Assembly (NCBI GenBank): GCA_036832975.1
Contig: DAITQM010000017.1
Coordinates: forward strand, 1 to 64,000
Direction of reading: 5' to 3'
Length of the DNA stretch: 64,000 nt
From: DAITQM01 sp036832975
GTDB lineage: Bacteria > Pseudomonadota > Gammaproteobacteria > Xanthomonadales > Wenzhouxiangellaceae
This document shows, piece by piece, positions 1 through 8,425 of the stretch (position 1 is its first letter; every line of letters starts with the position of its first letter). The notes under the pieces are model-generated. The model saw only the letters and a list, made by a program, of their open reading frames with translations. It had not been told where the DNA came from and did no database searches. Position numbers and translations under genes: made by a program.

Positions 1-55
1 GTGCGGAACATCCCTGTTCCGCCTTAACAGGCTGTTTTTCAACAGCCTGTTAAAC
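1..55. repeat. Partial copy of the dispersed hairpin repeat (family 1)
   Basis: The stretch at about 26-51 is a hairpin whose arms read AACAGGCTGTT and its complement. The same hairpin ends the full copies at 8223, 34843 and 54296. The remainder of this copy, if present, lies outside the window. Confidence 0.6.
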
Positions 56-92
56 TCCTTCGTTATCACCGTTTCTCGGAGTATGGCGAACG

Positions 93-1040
93 ATGGCCTA
101 TCGGATACTGGCGTTGAGCGGCGGCGGCTTTCTCGGCTATTACACGATCTCGGTGCTGGTCCGGCTGGAGGCGATGGCCGGCGAGCCGCTGGCCCGCCGT
201 TTCGATCTTCTGGCCGGGACCTCGATCGGCGGCATCATCGCCTTGGCGCTGGCCCGCGGCATCCCGGCCGCCGCGATCCTGGAGCGCTTCGAAACCGACG
301 GGGCGGCGATTTTCTCGCCGCGTCACCCGCCGCGGACCTGGTTCGGCCGCTTGTTGGAAGTACTGCGCGCCGTACGCCAACCGAAATATCATGACCAGAC
401 ACTGCGCGGGGTATTGGCCTCGATGGTCGGCGAAGAGGCCCGGCTCGGTGAACTCTGCCGTCCGGTACTGATCCCGACCGTCGCGCTGGCCAGCGGCCGG
501 GCGCGGTTGTTTCGCTCGTCCGCCCCCGCCGATGCCGGCTTGAAAGTGATCGACGTGGCGCTGGCGGCGTCGGCGGTCCCCGGTTTTTTCCCGCTCGTCG
601 AAATCGAAGGACAAGGCTATATCGACGGCGGCATCTTTTCGACGACACCGGATCTTTTGGCGCTGCACGAGGCGGTGTATCGGCTGGGTGCGGCCGAGAA
701 GGAGACCACGATGCTCAGCATCGGCACGGTCTCGGGGGCGTACACGACACCGCCCGGCGCCGGGCGTTCGCGCCAGGGGCTGTTGTACTGGATGATGCGG
801 CAGCGCCTGGTGCGGATTTTGATGGCGGCACAGCAATCGAACATCGAGGGCCTGCTCATCGACCGTCTGGGCGAGCGCTATTTCAGGATCGACCGGCAGC
901 CGGATGAAGCCCAGCAGAACGCGATCGGCCTCGACATCGCGACCCCCGAAGCCCGGAAAATCCTCACCGCCTTGGCAGCCGCCAGTGTCGACCAGGCGGC
1001 CGCAGACCCGCGGCTTGCGGCCTTGCTGCACGGTTCCTGA
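93..1040 (+). CDS. Patatin-like phospholipase family protein
   Basis: This 315-residue protein is a predicted Ser/Asp-dyad lipid acyl hydrolase. The glycine-rich oxyanion loop SGGGFLG lies at residues 9-15. The nucleophile elbow GTSIG places the serine at residue 44, and the DGG motif places the aspartate at residue 178. There is no signal peptide, so it probably acts in the cytoplasm or at the inner face of the membrane. The ATG at 93 is preceded by GGAG at 78-81; an ATG at 83 is in another frame. It is closest in style to short soluble bacterial patatins, including CapV-like effectors, but no nucleotidyltransferase gene is nearby. Its 3' end overlaps the convergent exosortase gene by 77 bp. 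The family call is firm; the substrate is unknown. Confidence 0.88.
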   Translation: MAYRILALSGGGFLGYYTISVLVRLEAMAGEPLARRFDLLAGTSIGGIIALALARGIPAAAILERFETDGAAIFSPRHPPRTWFGRLLEVLRAVRQPKYHDQTLRGVLASMVGEEARLGELCRPVLIPTVALASGRARLFRSSAPADAGLKVIDVALAASAVPGFFPLVEIEGQGYIDGGIFSTTPDLLALHEAVYRLGAAEKETTMLSIGTVSGAYTTPPGAGRSRQGLLYWMMRQRLVRILMAAQQSNIEGLLIDRLGERYFRIDRQPDEAQQNAIGLDIATPEARKILTALAAASVDQAAADPRLAALLHGS

Positions 1041-1767
1041 ACTTCCAAAAGGTCGGCCGGAGCAAGGTCAGCCCGGCCAGGCCGAGCGGCACACCGGCGG
1101 TCCACCAGACGTACGCGGCCGGCAGCGGCGGCCGGCCGAGAAGTACGGCGTGCAGCGCCGGTAAGAGCAGCACGAAACCGAGATAAAGCGCCGCGGCCCT
1201 GAACGCCGCGCCGGGCCGCGTGGCCTTGAACGCCAACTGTGCCCACAGCGCGGGGTAGTACAGCGCAATGCCGAGCAGGCGGTGGCTGTCGGCGGCGGAC
1301 AGCGCAGTAAGGCGAGCGAGGTCGCCTTCAAAGTGAAAAAGGATCACGATGCGCAGTGCATTGACCGCGAGCGCCGTGGCCCACGCCGCGGCGAAGGCCG
1401 CGGCGAGAGTCGCCGGGTGCAGCAGTTTTGCGCGTCCCGGACCGCTGCCGGCGCGCCACAACCAGGCAAGCCAGGAGAGGATCATGAAATGGCCGCCGGC
1501 GCAGCCCTTGACGAGCACGATCCGGCGGCCGGCGTCGAGCCATTCGCCGCTTTCCAGCCGCTGCCACGAAAAACCGGCGGTGTGTTCGAGCAACCAGGCC
1601 AGGGGCTGGAGGATCCATTGCAAGTGCGCCGCGTCCGCCAGGCTGTATGCTTGTTTCAACACCAGGGCGAGGGCGATCACGAGCCACCAGTCATAGCGGG
1701 CTAACCCGGCGTTGGGTCGGGGCACCGGCGCGGTGCCCCTGGCCGTTTTCATCGCCGCACAATTCAT
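964..1767 (-). CDS. Exosortase-family transpeptidase paired with a VIT/VWA target
   Basis: This 267-residue polytopic membrane protein carries the exosortase/archaeosortase catalytic triad. Cys89 is in VKGCAGG, Arg139 in NALRI and His162 in SHRLLG, each beside or within a hydrophobic segment, in the usual C...R...H order. Exosortases cleave C-terminal PEP-CTERM-like tails and process surface proteins. The start codon overlaps the stop of the upstream VIT/VWA gene (ATGA), so translation is probably coupled; a second ATG at 1752 is possible. The only obvious substrate nearby is that VIT/VWA protein, which points to a dedicated single-target enzyme. A comparable pairing is described for the XrtN/VIT system of Bacteroidetes. 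I cannot place it in a named Xrt subfamily. Confidence 0.8.
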   Translation of the reverse strand: MNCAAMKTARGTAPVPRPNAGLARYDWWLVIALALVLKQAYSLADAAHLQWILQPLAWLLEHTAGFSWQRLESGEWLDAGRRIVLVKGCAGGHFMILSWLAWLWRAGSGPGRAKLLHPATLAAAFAAAWATALAVNALRIVILFHFEGDLARLTALSAADSHRLLGIALYYPALWAQLAFKATRPGAAFRAAALYLGFVLLLPALHAVLLGRPPLPAAYVWWTAGVPLGLAGLTLLRPTFWKFRNRAARPQAAGLRPPGRHWRLPRR

Positions 1768-3758
1768 TGCCGGCGAAGCCCTTGAGATTGGGTCATGACC
1801 TGGCGCCCGGCGATCAGGAGCAAGCCTAAGACGAGCCAGAAGAACTCCGGTTCCGGCATGGGGCGGGCGGACACAGCCAGTTCCGAGACCCCGTGCGGCA
1901 GCGGTAGCGGTTGATTGACACGCGCCGCCCGGCCGCCCGGATTGACGACGATCTCGTCAACCGCGACAAAAGACGTGTAACGGCTCAACAACGAATACTC
2001 GAGACCGAGTTTGACGATCTCGTCGCGCGCCGCCTCGACTTCGCTGCCTTGCATATCGGATAGTCGGCGCAAGCGGTGGCGCGCCCACAGCACCGGCAGC
2101 AAACCGGATTGCTCGCCGTTATCGGCGCTGGTCAGCGGCAGCGCGGCGCGGTAATCGCCGGCCGCCGAGCGGCCGGTGATTTCGATGGCGCCATTCGTCC
2201 GCCCGCCGCGGTATTTACCGAACACGACGATCGGCCGTTCGGCCATCATCAGCGGTATCGCCGCCGGCTCCAGGTCATACAGCTCGACGCCGGAGCCCGC
2301 GACTGCGACGTCGCTGAGCAACGGCGAGGCGATGTAGCGGCGGAAGCGGGCCGCGACTTCGTTCGCTTCGCCAGCCGAGGTGACGATGAAAGGTTCGCCG
2401 GCGCCGGCGTGGGCCAGCGCTTCGATCAAGTAGCGGTTGACCGCGCTGCCGATGCCGAAGGCGAACAGGTTGTCGCGGTTCAGATGCGACCGAATCAAGT
2501 CGTAGGCGCCGCGCTCGGCACTGATATACCCATCGGTGATGACGATCACGCTGCGCGCCTGATCGGCGGTGCGCGGCATGGCGAAAGCGCGTTCCAGCGC
2601 CGGCAACAGCTCGGTTCCGCCGCCGCCCTGGATGGCGCGCATCATCGCCATCGCCTGTTGGACGTTCGCCGCGGTCGCCGGCAGCGGCGCCGGCGCCAAC
2701 ACCCGCGAGCCGCCGGAGAAGAACAGAATATTGAACGATTCCCCGGCGTGCAGCCCGCTCAACAACTCGCCCAGCAGATGGCGCGCGGTATCGAGCGGAA
2801 AGCCGTGCATCGAGCCGGAGACATCGACGACGAACAGGTACTCGCGGGCCATCACCTGTTCGGGCGCCGGGCGGGCCGGCGGTTCGGCCATCATTAGAAA
2901 ATAATTTTCGCCGTTTTTGCGAAACGTCATCAAGCCGGCGGCGATCCGGTCATCCGCCAGCCGAAAGCGCAGTATGAAATCGCGGTTGCCGGGATTGACT
3001 TCGGCGCCGTCCAGGTGGATCGCCGCCGCGCTCGAGCTTTGCCACTGCGTTTCGATCTTGTGCTGGACGGAATATAACTCTTTGAGCGGCAACGGTGTGG
3101 TCACTTCGACTTCGATCGCCGTTTTGATCGCCGCCGGATTGCCGTTTTCGTTGTCATCGGCGGCATAGGGATTGGCCAGCCATTTGCTCTGCGCTTCGGT
3201 GGCCAACGGGTCGTTGCCATAGCGCGGCCCGACGACCTGCGGATAGACCAGTTCGTAAACGCCCTGCTCGGGGATCAGCAGTTCGCTGTAACGCAGGGTC
3301 AGCGTGACTTCGTCGCCGGGCATGATGTTGGCGACTGCCATCGTAAAAACGTTGGGCCGCTGCTGCTCGAGCAGTGCTGCGCGCTTGCCGGCCTTTTGGG
3401 CCTTGGCGAATATCCGGGTGGCCTCGGCTTTTTCCTTGATTTTGGCGTGCACCCGGCGTTCGCCGATCTGCATCGTCAGGCCATGCACTGCGGCCCGCGT
3501 CGATCCGGGAAACACATAGCGGGCGTTGAGCGCCCGCTGCCCGGTGTTGCGGTATTGCTGGGTCACGGTCACTTCGGCAATCGGACCGTTGATCCGGATT
3601 GCGGCGCGGCTCGCTTTCAACGGCAGCCGATCGAGCGCCGGGTCGCCGCCGGGAATCCACAGCCGGGGCGCCAGGCTCGACGCGCAAGTCGTGCATTCCT
3701 CGGCCGCAGCGCCGGTGACGAACAGCAGGAGCAGGAAGAATATGGAACAACGTTGCAT
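1764..3758 (-). CDS. Secreted VIT and VWA domain protein with PEP-like C-terminal sorting signal
   Basis: This is a 664-residue exported protein. A signal peptide covers about residues 1-19. A vault protein inter-alpha-trypsin (VIT) domain spans about 35-170, and a von Willebrand A domain follows with the MIDAS motif DVSGS at 312-316. The last 31 residues form a tripartite tail: MPEPEFFW, a hydrophobic helix, then a basic end with RR. That is the layout of a PEP-CTERM-type sorting signal. I chose the ATG at 3758 because GAGGA lies just upstream and the signal peptide starts there; an upstream in-frame ATG at 3785 adds nine polar residues. It resembles the marine proteobacterial sortase target proteins, but carries a PEP-like rather than an LPXTG-like tail. 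The exosortase gene overlaps its stop codon. Confidence 0.87.
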   Translation of the reverse strand: MQRCSIFFLLLLFVTGAAAEECTTCASSLAPRLWIPGGDPALDRLPLKASRAAIRINGPIAEVTVTQQYRNTGQRALNARYVFPGSTRAAVHGLTMQIGERRVHAKIKEKAEATRIFAKAQKAGKRAALLEQQRPNVFTMAVANIMPGDEVTLTLRYSELLIPEQGVYELVYPQVVGPRYGNDPLATEAQSKWLANPYAADDNENGNPAAIKTAIEVEVTTPLPLKELYSVQHKIETQWQSSSAAAIHLDGAEVNPGNRDFILRFRLADDRIAAGLMTFRKNGENYFLMMAEPPARPAPEQVMAREYLFVVDVSGSMHGFPLDTARHLLGELLSGLHAGESFNILFFSGGSRVLAPAPLPATAANVQQAMAMMRAIQGGGGTELLPALERAFAMPRTADQARSVIVITDGYISAERGAYDLIRSHLNRDNLFAFGIGSAVNRYLIEALAHAGAGEPFIVTSAGEANEVAARFRRYIASPLLSDVAVAGSGVELYDLEPAAIPLMMAERPIVVFGKYRGGRTNGAIEITGRSAAGDYRAALPLTSADNGEQSGLLPVLWARHRLRRLSDMQGSEVEAARDEIVKLGLEYSLLSRYTSFVAVDEIVVNPGGRAARVNQPLPLPHGVSELAVSARPMPEPEFFWLVLGLLLIAGRQVMTQSQGLRRQ

Positions 3759-3854
3759 CGCGGTATCCTCGTTACGGGGGTGCAACGAGATTAGCCGCCG
3801 GGTGTGGGCGAACGATGTCGGGGGGATGTTCTTTGTATGTTTTTTCGGTGGGGA

Positions 3855-5288
3855 TTACGCCGCCGGCAGCGTCAGGCGGGCCAGTGCGCCGCCGGTGGCG
3901 TGGTTGCCAAGTTGGATCGTGCCGCCGTGCAGCCGGGCGGCTTCGCGGGCGAAGTTGAGGCCGAGACCGGTGCCGCGTTCGCCGCTCGTCCCGCGCGGCG
4001 TCGAATAAAACCGCTCGAAAACGCGCGGCAGGGCGTAATCGGGAATACCCGGCCCGTGGTCGCGAATCTCGAGGGTGGCTTCGTCATGCTGCCGGTGGAG
4101 GGTGAGCGTTATCCGCTCTCCCGCTGGACTGAAGTCGATGGCGTTGTCGAGCAGGTTAGCGATCGCCTGGCGGAGCATAAAGCGGTTGCCCCGGACCTTC
4201 ACCTCATCCAGCCGGCTGTCGACCGTCACGTCACGCGCGGCGAGACGATGGGCGCGGGCGCCGAGCACGGCGCGGCTCAGCACCGCGAGATCGAATTCCT
4301 CGACGTCGGTGGGACGGACGAGGTTCTCGGCCCGCGCCAGGTTGAGCACCCCTTCGATAATGCGGTGCAGGCGGGCCGCTTCGGCGGTGATGTTATCGAT
4401 CAGCCGCCGGCGCTGTACGGGATCGGTTTCATCGGGCAACAGCTCGACCGCACCGCGCACCGCGGCGAGCGGGCTTTTCAGCTCGTGCGCCAACAGTTGC
4501 GATACCCGCTCGACGTGCGCTTTGCCGTCCAGTTCGGCTCTCAGGTGCTCCAAGGCCGCCGCCAGGCGGCGCAGCTCGCTGCGCCCCTCGATCGGAATGC
4601 GGTCGCGGCGGCCGGCGGCGACTTCGTTGGCGTAACCGACCAGGCGGCGCAGATCGCGGGTCATCCAATACGAAAAGCCCAGCGCCAGCAATAAAGCCAC
4701 CCCGAATAACCACAGCGCCGATTGCCAGGCACTTGCCCGTGCCTGGGCGATGAAGCCGTGAAAGGAGCGTTCCGGTTTGCCGACCGTCAACACGCCGGTG
4801 ACGCGCCCATCGTGCAGCACCGGTGCGGCGACATACATCACGCTGCTCCAGCGGTCGGCCGGTTCTTCTTGCGTGGTCCGCGCTCCGTAACGTCCGGCCA
4901 GCGTTTCGCTGACGTCGTGCCAGCGCGAATAGTCGGCGCCGAGATCGCGGCCCAAGCTGTCGAACACGACGCGGCCGTCCGCATCGGTCAGATAAATCCT
5001 GAGATTAGGGTCATTTTGCATGATGCCGTAAATGTCGGCGGCAAAGCGGCGCTCGGCATAGCCGCGAAACACCGCATCGATCGCCGCGTTCCCCGCTTCG
5101 CCGGGCGCCGCGAAGGCGGTCTCCCGGCCGGCCATCTCGGCCAGCAGATTGGCTGTCTGCAGCAGCGTCTCCTCGACCGATTGCCGGGCGCCGGGCAGCA
5201 GCAGGCCGGTCAGCATAGTGGTCGCCAGCAGCACGGCCACCGCCGTGACCAGCACGTAGCCGACGAAAAAACGGATGAAAAAATTCAC
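3855..5288 (-). CDS. Sensor histidine kinase, CreC-like
   Basis: This 477-residue inner-membrane kinase has an N-terminal transmembrane helix at about 7-31 and a periplasmic sensor region to about 185. A second helix (about 188-210), a HAMP-like linker and a HisKA domain with His268 in LLAHELKSPL follow. The HATPase domain has N-box residues 378-382, G1 DHGPGIP at 410-416 and G2 GTGLGL. Length and layout match E. coli CreC. Its start overlaps the stop of the response regulator gene by 4 bp. The VIT/VWA and exosortase genes lie directly downstream, so this pair probably senses an envelope signal and controls that system. The stimulus is unknown. Confidence 0.86.
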   Translation of the reverse strand: MNFFIRFFVGYVLVTAVAVLLATTMLTGLLLPGARQSVEETLLQTANLLAEMAGRETAFAAPGEAGNAAIDAVFRGYAERRFAADIYGIMQNDPNLRIYLTDADGRVVFDSLGRDLGADYSRWHDVSETLAGRYGARTTQEEPADRWSSVMYVAAPVLHDGRVTGVLTVGKPERSFHGFIAQARASAWQSALWLFGVALLLALGFSYWMTRDLRRLVGYANEVAAGRRDRIPIEGRSELRRLAAALEHLRAELDGKAHVERVSQLLAHELKSPLAAVRGAVELLPDETDPVQRRRLIDNITAEAARLHRIIEGVLNLARAENLVRPTDVEEFDLAVLSRAVLGARAHRLAARDVTVDSRLDEVKVRGNRFMLRQAIANLLDNAIDFSPAGERITLTLHRQHDEATLEIRDHGPGIPDYALPRVFERFYSTPRGTSGERGTGLGLNFAREAARLHGGTIQLGNHATGGALARLTLPAA

Positions 5289-5980
5289 TCGTCGTCAGCC
5301 GTTACCTGCCAACTGTAGCCGAGGCCGCGGTGCGTACGGATCGGGTGGTGGTCGGGTGCCAGGGCGGCGATTTTGGCGCGCAGGCTTTTGATATGGGTAT
5401 CGATCGAACGCTCCAAACTGGCCTCGGCGAGCCCCGCGGCGTCCATCAACTCGGCGCGGCTGAAGACTCTCTCCGGGCGCGCCGCCAGCGCTTTCAGCAG
5501 CCGGTATTCGGCGCGGCTGAGGGCCAGCGGCCGGCCCCGGCAACGGATCCGGGCGCGCGCTTCATCGACTTCGAGCAAGCCCGGGGCGGCCGGCATTGCG
5601 CCGGGTTCGGGCAGCGGCCGGCTGCGGCGCAGCACGGTCCTGACGCGCACCGCGAGTTCGCGCGGGCTGAACGGTTTGAGGACATAGTCGTCGGCCCCGA
5701 TCTCGAGACCGACGATCCGGTCGATTTCATCGTCCCTGGCCGTCAGGAAAATCACCGGAACATCGGAAAACGTGCGCAGTTCTCGGCACAGGTCGAAGCC
5801 ATTGCCGTCGGGCAGGCCGACGTCGAGAATCGCCAGGTCGAAGCCGCCGCCGCGCAAGGCCGCGAGCCCCTCGGCCGCCAGCGCCACATGCCGGCAGCCG
5901 ATCTGATCCCTCGCCAGCGCCAGGATCACGTTCTCGGCGATCGGTCGGTCGTCTTCGACCAGTAAAATCATCGGGTGCAT
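5285..5980 (-). CDS. OmpR/PhoB-family response regulator, CreB-like
   Basis: This 231-residue two-component regulator has a receiver domain at about 1-118 with acidic residues VEDD, phosphoacceptor Asp53 and Lys102 in LKPFSPRE. A winged-helix DNA-binding domain at about 132-228 ends in a recognition segment with THRGLGYSW. The motif FLTARDDEIDRIVGLEIGADDY is very close to CreB. It is first in the leftward block and its stop overlaps the kinase start. In proteobacterial dedicated sortase systems a CreB-like regulator and a kinase sit with a VIT/VWA target, which matches this layout. Confidence 0.88.
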   Translation of the reverse strand: MHPMILLVEDDRPIAENVILALARDQIGCRHVALAAEGLAALRGGGFDLAILDVGLPDGNGFDLCRELRTFSDVPVIFLTARDDEIDRIVGLEIGADDYVLKPFSPRELAVRVRTVLRRSRPLPEPGAMPAAPGLLEVDEARARIRCRGRPLALSRAEYRLLKALAARPERVFSRAELMDAAGLAEASLERSIDTHIKSLRAKIAALAPDHHPIRTHRGLGYSWQVTADDE

Positions 5981-6164
5981 GCGATAAACGGCGGCGGATC
6001 CGATCTCAGTATACCCGCGGGTTCGGTCAAGCTAGGGATCGAGCCGGTTTGTCATGTCGGACGATATCCGTCATCCGACGCGCTTGCCTTGCGGCGCGGA
6101 CGACTCCATTTTTAAACTGGGTTCTCTCCCGATCGTTTCAATCGACATCCTATTGAGGTGGAAG

Positions 6165-7160
6165 ATGAAAGTTCAGAAGATGACGCCGGCGGTGTTGCTG
6201 GTTCTGATGGCCGGCTTCGGTGCCGCGAGTGCGGCCTTGGCGGCCGATGTTGCAGTGCTCAGGGCGCAGGCGACCGCGGTTTTCGGCCCCCTACCTGAGG
6301 CGATGCCGGGCGCCGCAGGCGATACGTCGGAACGCCGGGCGCTGGGCGAACGATTGTATTTCGACCCCATCTTGTCGCTCGATCGCAGTCAGTCGTGCAA
6401 TACCTGCCACCGCCTCGATGCCGGCCGCGGCGGGGTGGACAACGAGGCGACGTCGCTGGGTGTCAAGGGCGAGCGCGGCGGGCGCAACGCCCCGACCGTG
6501 CTGAATGCCGGTTTCCAGATCGCCCAGTTCTGGGACGGCAGGGCGGCGAATTTGACCGAACAGGCCAAAGGCCCGGTGCTGAACCCCGTCGAGATGGCGA
6601 TGCCCGACGAGGCCGCGGTGCTGGCCCGGCTCGCCGCCGATGCCGAATATCCGGCGGCCTTCTCCGCGGCGTTCCCGAATGATGACGCAGCATTGTCTTA
6701 TCACAATATGGCCGAGGCGATCGCCGCTTTCGAGCGCACTTTGCGCAGCGACGATCGTTTCGACGATTTTCTCGGCGGCGACGATACGGCACTGACCAGC
6801 GCCGAATTGCAGGGGCTGGAAACGTTCATCAACACCGGCTGTACCGCGTGCCACAACGGGCCGCTGTTCGGCGGCAACAGCTACCAGAAGCTCGGTCTGG
6901 TCGAACCCTACACCGCGTCCACCGATCCGGGGCGCGAGGCGTTGACCGGGAATCCAGCCGATCGCGGGTTTTTCAAGGTGCCGATGCTGCGCAACGTCGC
7001 ATTGACCGCGCCGTATTTCCACGACGGCAAGGTGGCGACCCTGGAAGAGGCCATCACGTTGATGGCCCGCCACCAGCTCGGGCGGGAACTGGCGCAGGAT
7101 GAGATCGCGTCGATCGCCGCGTTTCTGCGTAGCCTGAGCGATACGAAGCGTGGTTTGTAA
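6165..7160 (+). CDS. Di-haem cytochrome c peroxidase (MauG/CcpA family)
   Basis: This is a 331-residue periplasmic protein that reduces hydrogen peroxide with electrons from small c-type cytochromes, or a MauG-like relative. A signal peptide covers about residues 1-27. Two haem c sites are visible: CNTCH at 78-82 and CTACH at 226-230. A late conserved block, MLRNVALTAPYFHDG, is typical of the C-terminal haem domain. I chose the ATG at 6165 because TTGAGGTGGAAG precedes it and the signal peptide starts there; an in-frame ATG at 6054 would add 37 unconserved residues. It is divergent from the CreB-like gene. Confidence 0.92.
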   Translation: MKVQKMTPAVLLVLMAGFGAASAALAADVAVLRAQATAVFGPLPEAMPGAAGDTSERRALGERLYFDPILSLDRSQSCNTCHRLDAGRGGVDNEATSLGVKGERGGRNAPTVLNAGFQIAQFWDGRAANLTEQAKGPVLNPVEMAMPDEAAVLARLAADAEYPAAFSAAFPNDDAALSYHNMAEAIAAFERTLRSDDRFDDFLGGDDTALTSAELQGLETFINTGCTACHNGPLFGGNSYQKLGLVEPYTASTDPGREALTGNPADRGFFKVPMLRNVALTAPYFHDGKVATLEEAITLMARHQLGRELAQDEIASIAAFLRSLSDTKRGL

Positions 7161-7166
7161 CTGGCC

Positions 7167-7979
7167 TCAGAACTGGTAGGTGAAGCCGACGAGCACGCTG
7201 GCCTGGTGACGGGTGTTGCTGACCGGACTTTTCCGGGCGTCATCGACGAGCCGGGCATAATCGATGCTGCCGACCGCGTCCCACTCGGCGGTCAGCGGGT
7301 AGCTGGCGCTGATTTTGATGCCGTAGCGTTCCAGCCCGCCGTCGGCATCGAATACCGGCCGGCCGCTGCTCGCCGAAAACTCCGGCGTGACGCTGTAAAA
7401 CGCATTCATGTAATCGCCGTTGACGAAGCGCAGATAGGGGCCGGCGCGCAAGCGCACCACGTCGGCCACACGATCGGTGTAATTCAGATGGATGTCGAAA
7501 ATCAGCCCGTCGTGCCCTTCGCCGATCAGGTCCTGGCTGAGTTCGGTTTGCAACGAAAAAGCCGAGAAGAACACTTCGCCGTAAATCGAGGCCTCGATCG
7601 TTCGATCGACCTCCTGCAATCCCCGTCCTTCTTTTTGATTGCGCGTCTCCCGGCTGGCATCGAGGGCGATGCCGGCCAGGTAACGCAGCTCGCCCAGCTT
7701 CTGGCCGATCAGCATCATGCCCAGCCCGCGTCGGCTGTTCAGGAAAAAACGTTTGCGATAGGTGATGTCGATCAGCGGCAACGGGTTCACCTGGACGCCG
7801 GAGGCCCCCGGAAATTCAGGCGACAGCGCCGCCGCCGCGCCGAGCTTGATGTTCCACGGGCCCTCCTCCGCGGCCGAGACGGCGGCGGACAGGGCCAGCA
7901 GGAAGCAAAACAACCGCCCCCGGCGGCACGTCTCCGGCCGGCCGGCGGCAGCGGCATTGTCGATCCATCCCCAACGCAT
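7167..7979 (-). CDS. MipA/OmpV-family outer membrane protein
   Basis: This 270-residue exported protein has a signal region ending near AVSAAEE (about residue 38). The mature part has repeated amphipathic strands, including WNIKLGAAAALSPEFPGA and PLPLIDITYRKRFFLNS, and ends in aromatic FTYQF, typical of a beta-barrel recognised by the Bam complex. The early P(E/L)FPGA and DITYR motifs are characteristic of MipA/OmpV scaffolding or porin-like proteins. It converges on the peroxidase gene with only 6 bp between stops. The exact role, murein-hydrolase scaffold or porin, cannot be told from sequence. Confidence 0.83.
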   Translation of the reverse strand: MRWGWIDNAAAAGRPETCRRGRLFCFLLALSAAVSAAEEGPWNIKLGAAAALSPEFPGASGVQVNPLPLIDITYRKRFFLNSRRGLGMMLIGQKLGELRYLAGIALDASRETRNQKEGRGLQEVDRTIEASIYGEVFFSAFSLQTELSQDLIGEGHDGLIFDIHLNYTDRVADVVRLRAGPYLRFVNGDYMNAFYSVTPEFSASSGRPVFDADGGLERYGIKISASYPLTAEWDAVGSIDYARLVDDARKSPVSNTRHQASVLVGFTYQF

Positions 7980-8147
7980 TAAAAAAGTATACCCGATCGT
8001 TGGATTCCCAGAGTTCCCGGGCGACGAGTGCGACTACGAGGGCGTGCAGAGCGCGAACACTCCGAGAAGGTCTCCTTACCTGGTGGTGAGACCGACAAGG
8101 GCATCCGTGTGATGGTCGAGGGCCAGCCGAAGACTGCGGAGGTGGTA

Positions 8148-8222
8148 CCGTTGGCGTTCGAGATCTGAATGCCGATGAAAACGCCCATAACGACAATGAC
8201 GAAATCGAGAAAAATGGCCGTC
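8148..8222 (-). pseudogene. DUF6090-type gene fragment (N-terminal transmembrane block only)
   Basis: Read on the minus strand, this stretch encodes TAIFLDFVIVVMGVFIGIQI, the conserved transmembrane segment of the DUF6090-type genes found further along. The upstream start and the variable C-terminal part are missing. One edge abuts the hairpin repeat at 8223. The following ~170 bp (7980-8147) keeps an open frame but shows no similarity I can recognise. Confidence 0.65.
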
Positions 8223-8380
8223 TAGCAGGCTGTTGAAAAACAGCCTGCTAATCCGGGCCACGGATGGCCCGGCGAAATCAGGCGCTGCTCAGTGGCTGAT
8301 TTCGGGAGCGCAGCGAAAGTCGCGCCTTTCGCAAGCGACGTTGAAAAACGCCAGGATGGCGTTTTTCAACAACCTGCTAG
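8223..8380. repeat. Dispersed 158-bp hairpin repeat, family 1, reverse orientation
   Basis: The ends are hairpins: TAGCAGGCTGTT with its complement at one end and GTTGAAAAACGCC with its complement at the other. The middle contains GGGCCACGGATGGCCC. Near-identical copies in the opposite orientation lie at 34843-35000 and 54296-54452. No open frame is inside, so it behaves like a non-autonomous or REP/BIME-type element. Confidence 0.85.
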
Positions 8381-8425
8381 TTCTGGGCCCTAACATGCTC
8401 GATGAACCGGCGCAGGAGCATCGGG

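Noticed and set aside
93..1040. Patatin as a CapV effector of a CBASS defence system
   Set aside because: No CD-NTase, Cap2/Cap3 or HORMA/TRIP13 gene is near, and the neighbours are a sorting system. The protein alone does not show an immune role.
5981..6164. A CreB-type operator between the regulator and the cytochrome c peroxidase gene
   Set aside because: The TTCA-type direct repeats expected for a CreB site were not found with convincing spacing.
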